A stretch of 64,000 nt of DNA, taken from Gigantopelta aegis (Eukaryota > Mollusca > Gastropoda > Neomphalida > Peltospiridae). Positions 49,163 through 58,756 of this stretch are shown piece by piece (within the stretch, counting starts at the first letter, position 1; each line of letters starts with the position of its first letter). The notes below the pieces were generated by a model. The model saw only the letters and a program-made list of their open reading frames with translations, had not been told where the DNA came from and did no database searches. The stretch lies in the NCBI RefSeq assembly GCF_016097555.1, contig NC_054701.1, positions 669,049-733,048 on the forward strand, given 5' to 3'. The position numbers and the translations under genes are program-made.

Positions 49163-49728
49163 GTAAAAGCCGGTGCTGGACGGAGGGAGATTTGAACGTG
49201 TTCTTCCTGTCTCGGGTCTACCCGTGGATCGACTCCACCATCTACTGCTTCCTGCCCGTCACCATCCTGTTCATACTCAACGTGCTCATCATCCGCCGCA
49301 CCACGCGAGCCTACAAGCGTCGCCAGTCGTTGACCGGACCCAGCTCGTCTGCCAGGCAGAGGCAGGTGTCCACCATGTTGATTCTCGTGACGTCAGCGTT
49401 CCTCGTGCTCACAGCCCCGATCGCCGTCCAGCTAATCGTGCAGCGCTACGCGCTCATTCCGCGAACGGCGCACGAGAAGGCGATCAATCTTCTCGTTCAC
49501 GCCGTCACAGACAACCTGATGTACACGAACCACGCCTGTAACTTCATATTTTACTGCATCAGCGGGCAGCGCTTCAGAAACGAGCTGAGGAGAGTCATGT
49601 GCGGAATTGCCTTCAGAAGACAGCCTTCTCGTGTGCTTTCCTCCTCTCGCCACGCGCACCCCATGTCGCAGACCACCTCGCTACAAGACGTCTCAACTAT
49701 CGAAGTCGCCATGAGAACTGATTTCTAG
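49163..49728 (+). CDS. Rhodopsin-class GPCR, coding exon 2 (residues 207-394)
   Basis: Preceded by acceptor 'tttttgtattgcag' (AG 49161-49162); the frame joins exon 1 in phase 1 to give a 394-aa protein. C211 in the second extracellular loop can pair with C132. TM5 is about 228-250 with P238; the third loop is short and basic (TTRAYKRRQ). TM6 is about 276-298 with FLVLTAP (286-292) in place of CWxP, and TM7 has NFIFY (333-337) in place of NPxxY. An amphipathic helix 8 (GQRFRNELRRVM) with C353 for possible palmitoylation and a Ser/Thr-rich tail follow. The NHACNFIFYCISGQRFR pattern is like invertebrate peptide receptors of the FMRFamide-receptor type. Ligand unknown. Stop TAG at 49726-49728. 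Confidence 0.9.
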
Positions 49729-49835
49729 TAAACCCAGTGAACAGTAGCCACACCAAGTCTGTTATACATGGTGGTCAAAACTGTACATTATAGAAAGTAT
49801 AAAACAATCAGGATTGCATTGTTCCAGATATGTAG

Positions 49836-50040
49836 GGCGGGATATAGTACAGTGGTAAAGCGCTCTCTTGATGCGTGGTCGGTCTGGGATCGATTGTTGT
49901 CGATGGGTCTGTTGGACTATTTCTCATTCCTGCCAGTACACCGCGACTGGTACATCAAAGACCGTGGTATGTGTTATGATGTCTGTGAGATGGTGCATAT
50001 AAACTACGACTTGCTACCGATCCCATGGCTAGTGGACTTT
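49836..50040 (+). mobile_element. SINE, second tRNA-headed type, 3' truncated
   Basis: Head with box A-like 'tagtacagtggtaaagcg' (about 49855) and box B-like 'ggtctgggatcgattg' (about 49881), then body 'ctggtacatcaaagaccgtg', 'gatggtgcatataaa', 'cttgctaccgatc'. It lies about 110 bases after the GPCR stop and may sit in its 3' UTR. Confidence 0.85.
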
Positions 50041-50189
50041 ATAACCATTCTAGAAGCCCTGATGTACAGTCTGCAATGCAACAAGAACATTTAGGCATTC
50101 ATTACAGGACACAATGCATGTTCTAAAATTACACGGCATGTAACAGATGAAAACAATATCAGATGATAATTTTGTCTCTGTACTGGTCA

Positions 50190-50755
50190 TATGATTACAC
50201 AGAATTTTGTATGTTTTCCCAATCTAATAATTCGCTCAATGTGTACACGTTTACTTGAAATCTTTCTGTCCTTCATTACTATATTTCCACTCATTCTATT
50301 TTTTTTCTGAAAAATGTTGGAATATTTATAGCAACATTCATAGGTGCAAATAAATCTTGAACATTACATCCTTTGTCGGCCATTATTGAGTCGCCAGGAT
50401 CAACACAGGACAATAAATTACTTCGTTCTACTATCTGCCGGTCGCTGCTGGAACCACCATAAGTAGGTAATATATAGGAAATGAGGCCGCCAGGTGAAGC
50501 ACCAATAAGAGTTTTCACTGTGTTCCGATTCTTATATGTAGAAAATGTGGATTGTTGAGCTCTTGGAGGCTTGGGTTTCTTGACGGGGCATTCAGTACCA
50601 TCTATAACAAACCTTGTTGTGGGAAACTTGGATTTGAAATCTGATGGGGAGAAATGTTTAACTAGATTTTATGACGGCCAAATATTGATTTCGCGCCACT
50701 GCTTCGACTCAACTGAAATCTCATGTGAAAATTTAATTTTTCACACATGCCTCTG
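50190..50755 (-). pseudogene. DDE transposase catalytic domain (DDE_Tnp_4-like), decayed
   Basis: Minus-strand peptides give a full catalytic triad: D1 in VIDGTECPV (Asp codon 50602-50600), D2 in DSIMADKGCNVQDLF (50377-50375) and E3 in KRVHIERII (50237-50235), with GGLISY and GGSSSDRQIVERS between. This is the Harbinger/ISL2EU-like transposase fold. The copy is dead: a TAA replaces a codon after INIWPS (about 50668) and the A8 run at about 50298-50305 shifts the frame before E3. It belongs with the HTH and THAP parts to the right. Confidence 0.85.
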
Positions 50756-51032
50756 AAATTCCAAACATTAATGACATTTCAAAGTAAGTTTGATGCCTTC
50801 TCAATTTCATGAGCATCATGAAGAATGGGTTAGGAACAGAAATGTTAAGTACATTGTGGTATACATAGTTTAGACAAAATGCTGCTGGTCCAAGATAATT
50901 CAAAACAAAAATAAACTTTGCATAACATTCTAGTCGAGTATAAAAATGGATAGCCTTGTCATCTGTAATGAAGTATGTAATATCAAACTTTTGTTTGTCA
51001 GTACAAGTCTGTAATGAAGTATGTAATATCAA
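50733..51032 (-). pseudogene. Transposase helix-turn-helix region
   Basis: Encodes TDDKAIHFYTRLECYAKFIF, then LGPAAFCLNYVYHNVLNISV, then FFMMLMKLRRHQTYFEMSLM, then FGISEACVKN, an HTH_Tnp_4-like DNA-binding segment that precedes the DDE domain in THAP/DDE_Tnp_4 transposases. Upstream it runs into the 46-bp array, which is made from its own coding sequence. Confidence 0.82.
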
Positions 51033-51561
51033 ACTTTTGTTTGTCAGTACAAGTCTGTGTTGAAGTATGTAATATCAAACTTTTGTTTGTCAGTACAAGT
51101 CTGTAATGAAGTATGTAATATCAAACTTTTGTTTGTCAGTACAAGTCTGTAATGAAGTATGTAATATCAAACTTTTGTTTGTCAGTACAAGTCTGTAATG
51201 AAGTATGTAATATCAAACTTTTGTTTGTCAGTACAAGTCTGTAATGAAGTATGTAATATCAAACTTTTGTTTGTCAGTACAAGTCTGTAATGAAGTATGT
51301 AATATCAAACTTTTGTTTGTCAGTACAAGTCTGTAATGAAGTATGTAATATCAAACTTTTGTTTGTCAGTACAAGTCTGTAATGAAGTATGTAATATCAA
51401 ACTTTTGTTTGTCAGTACAAGTCTGTAATGAAGTATGTAATATCAAACTTTTGTTTGTCAGTACAAGTCTGTAATGAAGTATGTAATATCAAACTTTTGT
51501 TTGTCAGTACAAGTCTGTAATGAAGTATGTAATATCAAACTTTTGTTTGTCAGTACAAGTT
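50964..51561. repeat. 46-bp tandem array, 13 copies, born inside the transposase gene
   Basis: The unit 'tgtaatgaagtatgtaatat', 'caaacttttgtttgtcagta', 'caagtc' is 46 bp. On the minus strand one unit reads TCTDKQKFDITYFIT, which is transposase coding sequence continuous with its flank. Eleven copies look identical; copy 3 and the sequence after copy 13 share 'tgtgttgaa'. As 46 is not a multiple of three, expansion destroyed the frame. Confidence 0.95.
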
Positions 51562-51836
51562 TGTGTTGAACAGTCTGTTGTTATAATATCAGCAGCTGGT
51601 ATACATGTGGCATCAACATCCAGTCGAGGATGTTTGTCTGAAGTAACAATCTCTTCGATATACTCAAATTCTGTTTCTATCTCATATTTGGCCTCAAAGT
51701 CCTTTTTTTCGTTTTCGCGGCTCCTTCTCTTTTGATCTCAGTTGTTGATCAATCTGACTAGCTGTGTCAAGCCTTGTCCATTCAAACTGGTTTGGGATTG
51801 CTGTTGAAAGCAGCTTCGTCTTAAGTGGTTTTTGCC
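51562..51836 (-). pseudogene. Transposase exon 2 linker (charged), frameshifted
   Basis: An acceptor 'tttcag' (minus strand, AG at 51838-51837) starts an exon reading QKPLKTKLLSTAIPNQFEWT, then RLDTASQIDQQLRSKEKEPR. It continues in phase from the THAP exon (split Gly codon). After RKRKKGL a stop follows, caused by an extra base in the A7 run near 51705-51711; the other frame continues FEAKYEIETEFEYIEEIV up to the 46-bp array. Confidence 0.75.
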
Positions 51837-52518
51837 CTGAAATGAGAACAAACATCTAAAGTGTAATAACTATTTTTAATTTTTTTATTTGCATTTCTAA
51901 ATGTCAACAACTGCGTCTGTACATACATTTCTATTAACATAATGCTTAAAATGTTGTTTTAAGTGTATTTGTGTATATACATGTCGTATGGGAAGAGTTA
52001 ATGTTATGGGGTAAAATTTGATTACAAATATTTATTTCAAATGGGCAAGTATTATAGGCAGCATGTCTTTATAATGAGCTGTTGTGTTTGTATATTTTTA
52101 TTATTATTATTATTATTATTTATGTTGTAAATTAGTGTAATAAAATGTTATTGTGATGTAGTTTCTTTTTTAAAAAGTGTAATAAAGTGTTAACTAATGA
52201 TACCGTTGTTTTATACATATATTTTTGGACTGCCCATGATATACTGCTTATATTGGTTAACATTATTAGTAATGAGAATTAATTTAGTGTTATGGTACGA
52301 TGACTATTTCCTTTGGCCGTTTTAACTTTGTTTTCTTTGGCCGTTTTGACTTCCATGTTCAGGGCCGTTTCATCCTGGGGCCATTTTGACCGAATAGACT
52401 GAACTATTTTACGGTAATGTTGAATGCAAATAAACTCGTGGTACATACCTGTTATTAAAAATAGAAGTACTATATTGTTCGACATACACAGAAAAAAATA
52501 AAAACAAATACAACTTAC
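51837..52518 (-). other. Intron of the THAP/DDE transposon gene
   Basis: Donor GTAAGT (52518-52513, minus strand) and acceptor at 51838-51837 bound about 680 bases of AT-rich sequence with a (TTA)n-like tract at 52098-52120. Nothing else was recognised. Confidence 0.65.
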
Positions 52519-52723
52519 CATGTATTGTCTCCTGAACGTAATCGCTCACTGTCAAATGTGCTTTGCACACAACAGCTGTACTCGACGGAATCCATTGTTT
52601 TGATGTTGTTTCGTCGCTCCGCTTGATCGCCTTTACCCAAGTATCTCGAAGTTCTAGATTTGATGGGAATTCGTGACCTCCCCTTAAGTGACATCTTGGC
52701 ACAGAGCAACAAGTACGCGGCAT
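52519..52723 (-). pseudogene. THAP DNA-binding domain exon of the transposon
   Basis: Begins MPRTCCSVPRCHLRGGHEFP at 52723. It shows the THAP C2CH pattern: C6 and C11, then W in LRDTWVKAIKR, then C-x2-H in VVCKAHL, followed by SDY. THAP domains bind transposon ends. The exon itself is intact (68 codons plus one base) and ends in donor CATG|GTAAGT. The combination with DDE_Tnp_4 to the left identifies one element spanning about 50190-52723. Terminal inverted repeats were not found. Confidence 0.85.
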
Positions 52724-52862
52724 TGTTATGAATTCAACAGTAACTTCCCATTGTTTGCAATGGCTTTTGTTGTAAACAATGCAATCGCTGGACCGGTACA
52801 GACTGCGCCACCTATCGGGGGCAGATAACTCCCTACTTCCCCTCATGGAACAATCTAGCCGA

Positions 52863-52977
52863 TTTCCTCTCTTAAGTTTATGTCAAAATTACCAAATGCT
52901 TGACATCCAATAGCCGATGATAAATAAATCAATGTGCTCTAGTGGTGTCGTTAAATAAAACAATTTTTTTTTTCAAT
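52863..52977 (+). mobile_element. SINE 3' tail fragment
   Basis: 'ttcctctcttaagtttatgt', 'caaaattaccaaatgcttga', 'atgtgctctagtggtgtcgt', then 'taaataaaacaat' and poly-T. Matches the second SINE type; the head is lost. Confidence 0.85.
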
Positions 52978-53105
52978 ATATTTACAGCAAGAAGATTAGA
53001 AACCGTAGGTGTCCAAAGTTAAAGAGGTAGACAGACATATGACGATAATATGTGTCGCTAGCTATCACATTGTGGTTTTTATTTACAACACAGGGACTAG
53101 CATGC

Positions 53106-53107
<2 letters not shown>

Positions 53108-53159
<52 letters not shown>

Positions 53160-53272
53160 ACACAAACACATACACATATGTATACACAGGCACACATATA
53201 CACATGTACACACACACACACACACACACATTTATGCACACGCACAAACACGTACACACACACACATTTATC
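53108..53272. repeat. CA-rich microsatellite
   Basis: (CA)n at about 53108-53157 and 53208-53231, interspersed with 'acacatatacacat' variants. Open frames of alternating Thr/His or Val/Cys are by-products. Confidence 0.95.
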
Positions 53273-53274
53273 AA

Positions 53275-53850
53275 AACCTGGATATATCAAAGACCGCTGC
53301 TCGTGTTGTCCTGTCCATGGTAAAGTCCATGTATTCCTTGCCGCTCGTGTTGTCCTGTCCATGGTAAAGTCCACGTATTCCTTGCTGCTCCTGTTGCCCT
53401 GTCCATAGTAAAGTCCATGTATTCCTTGCTGCTCGTGTTGTCCAATCTGTGGCAAAGTCCATGTATTCCTTGCTGCTCGTGATGTCCTGTATGTGGTAAA
53501 GTCCATGTATTCCTTGCTGCTCGTGTTGTCCTGTCTGTGGTAAAGTCCACGTATTCCTTACTGCTCGTATTGTCCTGTCTGTGGTAAAGTTCATGTTTTC
53601 CTTGCTGCTCCTATTGTCCTGTCCATGGTAAAGTCCATGTATTTCTTGCTGCTCCTGTTATCCTGTCCATGGTAAAGTCCATGTATTCCTTGCTGCTCCT
53701 GTTATCCTGTCCATGGTAACGTCCATGTATTCCTTGCTGCTCCTGTTGCCCTGTCCATGATAAAGTCCATGTATTCCTTGCTGCTCCTGTTATCCTGTCT
53801 ATGGTAAAGTCCATGTATTCCTTGCTGCTGCGTGATAGAAGTAGTTTATG
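53275..53850. repeat. Satellite O: 44-bp tandem array, about 13 copies
   Basis: Unit 'ggtaaagtccatgtattcct', 'tgctgctcctgttatcctgt', 'ccat' (44 bp). The unit is stop-free in all three minus-strand frames, so successive units read as [18 protein letters not shown] and SSKEYMDF types and give false 80-170-aa frames. A stray piece of the same unit lies at 54162-54222. Confidence 0.94.
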
Positions 53851-54540
53851 TGGCAGCAATGGGTTTTTCCTCCAATACTTTCACTACGTAAGACACCGAT
53901 GTATACAAATTAGCGTCAAACTACCGCTACCTGACTTTGCGACATTTAGTCTAGAAAAGAAAGGAAACTTGTTGCGACTAATGTGACTGCTACAGAATAT
54001 CAACAGGGCATCTTTTAGGTAAACATTTTTCAATCACACGACATGACATACCAGTCTGTGGTACTGATTTGAATAGAAAAACCGTTAGTTAGTTTTCAAA
54101 TGATACAAAGTATTTATGTGACAATAACAATGACGTTTCTTATACGTGTCGTAAATGCCAAAGTCCATGTATTCTTTGCTGCTCGTGTTGTCCTGTCTGT
54201 GGTAAAGTCCATGTATTCCTTGTTTTTCTTATACTCTGTGTAAATGCCAAACTAATGCATTTTCAGCAACTATATTGATTTGTAATTAAGTGTGATTGTG
54301 GTGTATAAAACGATCTTAGCAACAAAATTAGCGATAACATTCAGACTGGAAGCAATCAGATTGTAATTCTTCATATAAAAGCTTAGAATATATTGTCGCC
54401 AGCTTATACTAAACAAATGCGTTTTACTTCTTAAACGTTTTCCAATGTCTCGTCTAAGTAATAACCAGTTCATTTCTGTTATGTAATTATCAAAGAAACA
54501 AACTGTAGTATTAGTGTCATTAGTAGACAGAAATAAATTG
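53851..54540. other. Unique stretch with a displaced fragment of satellite O
   Basis: 54162-54222 contains 'aaagtccatgtattctttgc' and a second partial unit, bounded by the related pair 'ttatacgtgtcgtaaatgcc' and 'ttatactctgtgtaaatgcc'. No gene. Confidence 0.6.
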
Positions 54541-55470
54541 TTACGAGATTAGAATAACCTCGTTAAAGCCCATTTCTGATTCTCTGGTTATGTCACTGTT
54601 ACGACGAGATAAGACTAACCTTGTTAAAGCCCATATCTGGTTATGTCAGTGTTACGAGATAAGAATAATCTCGTTAAAGCCCATCTCTGGTTATGTCAGT
54701 GTTATGAGTTAAGAATAACCACGTTAAAGCCCATATCTGGTTATGTCAGTGTTATGAGATAAGAATAACCTCGTTAAAGTTCATCTCTGGTTATGTCACT
54801 GTTATGCCATAAGAATAACCTCGTTAAAGTCCATCTCTTGTTGTGTCAGTGTTACGAGATAAGAATAACCTCGTTAAAGCCCATATCTGGTTATGTCACT
54901 GTTATGCCATAAGAATAACCTCGTTAAAGTCCATCTCTTGTTGTGTCAGTGTTACGAGTTAAGAATAACCTCGTTAAAGCCCATATATGGTTATGTCAGT
55001 GTTACGAGATAAGAATAACCTCGTTAAAGCCCATCTCTGGTTATGTCACTGTTACGAGATTAGAATAACCTTGTTAAAGCCCATCTCTGGTTATGTCACT
55101 GTTACGAGACAGAATAACCTCGTTAAAGTGTATCTCTGGTTATGTCAGTGTTACGAGATAAGAATAACCTCGTTAAAGCCCGTCTCTGGTTTTGTCAGTG
55201 TTACGAGTAAAGAATAACTTCGTTAAAGCCTATCTCTGGTTATGTCACTGTTACGAGTTTAGAATAACCTTGTTAAAGCCCATTTCTGGTTATGTCACTG
55301 TTACGAAATAGAATAACCTCGTTAAAGTCCATCTCTGGTTATGTTAGTGTTACGAGATAACAATAACCTCGTTAAAGTCCATCTCTGATTATGTCAGTGT
55401 TACGAGATAACAATAACCTCGTTAAAGCCTTCTCTGGTTGTGTTACTGTTACGAGATAAGAATATGGCTT
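54541..55470. repeat. Satellite P: about 50-bp tandem array, about 18 copies
   Basis: Unit 'gttacgagataagaataacc', 'tcgttaaagcccatctctgg', 'ttatgtcagt'; moderately diverged. Confidence 0.94.
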
Positions 55471-55654
55471 TGTTTTACAAAATATATTGTAACGAGGTTA
55501 TTTCCAATCACGCTTTGAGATGTTTTAAGTTTGAGGTCATTATGTCCAGGGATCGAGAGGGATTTTGATTTGATAATTTTCTGCGCTTTTTAAAGCTGTC
55601 GACTAGGGAATAGTTACTAAGTACTAGGGACGAGAAACAGACGCTGTTCTACTA

Positions 55655-56332
55655 GTCTCAGTAGCAATGCGTTCTACTAGTGTCAGTAACCATGTGTTCT
55701 AGTGAACTCTGTAACAATGTGTTCTACTAAACCCTGCAACAATGTGTTCTATTGATTTCTGTAAACTGTGTTCTACTAATTTCTGTAACACTGTGTTCTA
55801 CTGATCTCTGTAAAATGTGTTCTACTAATTTCTGTAACAATGTGTTCTACAGGTATCTGCGACAATATGTTCTACTGGTCTTTGTGACAATGTGTTCTAC
55901 TGGTCTCAATAACAATGCGTTCTACTGATCTCTGTAACAATGTGTTCTATTTGATTATGTAACAATGTGTTCTACTGGTGTATATAGCAATGTGTTCTAC
56001 TGGTATCTGTGACAATGTGTTCTACTGGTCTCTGTAAAAATGCGTTCGTTCTATTTGTCTCAGCAGCAATGTGTTCTAATGGTCTCTGAAGCAATGTGTT
56101 CTACTGGTATCAGTAACAATATATTCTACTGTCTGAGAAACAATATCTTCTACTTGTGTCTGTAACAATGCGTTCTACTGATTTCAGTAACAATGTGTTC
56201 TACTGGTCTTGGTAACAATGTGTTCTACTGAACTCTGTAACGATATGTTCTACTAGTCTCAGTAACAATGTGTTCTACTAGTCTCGGTAACAATATGTTC
56301 TACTGGTCTTAGTAACAATGTGTTCTATTGAA
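55655..56332. repeat. Satellite Q: 25-bp tandem array, about 26 copies
   Basis: Unit 'gttctactggtctctgtaac' plus 'aatgt'; diverged copies. Confidence 0.92.
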
Positions 56333-57959
56333 AAACACACTTTGTTCAAGATTTGTGCATGTATCACATGTCAAAGTTTACAGAAACAATTTTTAAAAGT
56401 CATGTATGTTATCAAAACTAGCTAAAATAATATGGCACTAGCAAAGAATTATCAGAAAGTGTACTAGCCCTTAATTAATTTTGTTGAGTTTATGTGCATC
56501 AATATTATGAAGATGTCCCTCTATACTAAATAACATTGTTAAAAATGTAAAAAGTAGGTTTTGTGTACCTAATTTCGTTTGCATTACTTGTACAATCGAC
56601 AGAAGTTCATCTTATGCTAATCTATATTTGTAATATACTTAGATTTGCATTTCTATTTACATTATGCTTAAGTTATATTCAGGTGTATACATTTAATATC
56701 TACATCGAATAGTGTCTTTAGGCATATCTAGCACTAGGAAACTATTCACTTTCATTCATATTATTCTGTATTTTCATGCAATTAAAATATGATGTCTGTC
56801 ATGTTCACAATTTCTGGTGGTCTCCTTCTTCACCCGCTTCTCTGGTTCCTCCATCTGTATGACCACTGGCTTTTGTGGTATCATATCACTAACCGTTCAC
56901 TTCATCTCTAGTATTCCTTCTGAAAGTTCTCAACCATGACCATCTGGTTGGGGAATAGCCTGGACTGCCTGGTATGACCGATATCAAATGGTAATTGATT
57001 ATCTGTATGTGCATTCTCAGGGAGCATCTATAGGGTGGAGAAAGCTACTATTTACTCCACCGTAGTTTTATATTATTATCCATGCTTTGACAACACACAA
57101 TTCCAGATATTTCTCAAGGCATAGTTCGTTTGCTTATTAGCACCTACATCTCCACAGAGAAGGTATATGTAATGCTCCATTTCTTTAAGAAAGAAAAAAA
57201 AGGGAGACATCAATTTCTGCTGATCTTCCACGAGCTAAAAACCTTTCAAGGAAGTCTGAAGCTTGGACATATTCAAAACCACCAGTTTTCCAATCTGCCT
57301 ACATTTGCTGTTGGTGTACAGCTAGTAAATGTATGCCCAGCCAGGATGGCTAGTTAGTGTCTGTACAATACTTCTTGTTGCCAGGTTGAGTGTATAAAAT
57401 AACTGGTGGCAATGTATAGACATTTAAGAATAATGTTTGTGTCTTCTTGTATACAACGTTACAACCCCCTCGGTCATTGTTTGCATGCAGTCATGACTTG
57501 AAACATGTATTTCTCACAAATAAAATCTTCTTCCCAAGAAGTGCTCGCATTTTCATTATTCCAGTCTCTTGAGACCCCTGTAATGTTACCTTGGATCGAG
57601 TGTTGTTTGGAAGAACCCCCTCTATACATGTATTCAAAGCACGGAGTGTGAGCTGTTATATATGAAACAAAACGGATATATTCTTGAATTTTCAAATGTA
57701 TGATAATTGATAGCTGATGGAAATATTTTTGAAATTGAAATTGTCAAACACTGGTCTGACACGCATTGTTATTTACACTCATAATACATCAGACAGAAAA
57801 TTCTGAAGTAAGTTGCAATAACTGATACCATCAAAACCTTGTGTAAACACAAAAACTGATGGCAGCTTTTGATATGTTCCATGGGTATCAAAACTTTATT
57901 GACATTTATTTATTGTTTTACCTCCAATTTCCAACTGACGATTTGTCAAATGTGTTACA
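56333..57959. other. Mostly unique stretch with possible decayed coding sequence
   Basis: On the minus strand near 57205-57300 a peptide such as DWKTGGFEYVQASDFLERFL followed by ARGRSAEIDVSLF looks protein-like, and scattered open pieces continue to about 56830. I do not recognise the family; it could be a decayed transposon or host pseudogene. Nothing else is seen. Confidence 0.3.
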
Positions 57960-58319
57960 AGTTTACATGTGTATATATACAACGTACAACGTGTCACGGT
58001 GGCTCCCGAGTCACAACTAGTTTACATGTGTATATATACAACGTACAACGTGTCACAGTGGCTCCCGAGTCACAACTAGTTTACATGTGTATATATACAA
58101 CGTACAACGTGTCACAGTGGCTCCCGAGTCACAACTAGTTTACATGTGTATATATACAACGTACAACGTGTCACAGTGGTTCCCGAGTCACAACTAGTTT
58201 ACATGTGTATATATACAACGTACAACGTGTCACAGTGGCTCCCGAGTCACAACAAGTTTACATGTGTATATATACAACGTACAACGTGTCACAGTGGCTC
58301 CCGAGTCACAACTAGTTTT
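57960..58319. repeat. 60-bp tandem repeat, 6 copies, near-identical
   Basis: Unit 'agtttacatgtgtatatata', 'caacgtacaacgtgtcacag', 'tggctcccgagtcacaacta', exactly 60 bp, with only a few base differences among copies. Multiple-of-three length gives short false frames. Confidence 0.96.
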
Positions 58320-58756
58320 AATAGGATCACATCGTTATTGTCCCACTACATCATAGTGGTAAAACATAGTTGAAACTTAGAAGACAGTATTACACATATT
58401 TTATTTTGTGAAATATTAACATATTGACAATGTTTATTTCAATAAGAGGACACTGTCAGTGTAGACCGGGTTTATCGTGTTTTGTATTTCCTCTCCTAAC
58501 CTCTGAACGCACCGCATCGATCTGAAATAGTGTGCATAAATATGATAATAGCATGTTATATAATACTGACAGATTCGTTGTGAAATACAGTATGAATCAT
58601 GATAATAATGTAACTGCATTATAGCTTTGAAATATTATATGCAATGGCATTTGATTTATACACCACATCATTATGAAAACGTAGAAACACACAAAAACGT
58701 TTACAAATGTATACTGGATGGCCTTTAATATATTCCAGGAATAGCCCACTTGTCGG
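58320..58756. other. Unique stretch
   Basis: No gene recognised. Confidence 0.4.

Noticed and set aside
52982-53594. Proteins of 107-174 aa with repeated NTWTLP/MDF/QQGIHG
   Set aside because: The 44-bp repeat is open in all three minus-strand frames; no start context, domain or conservation supports coding.
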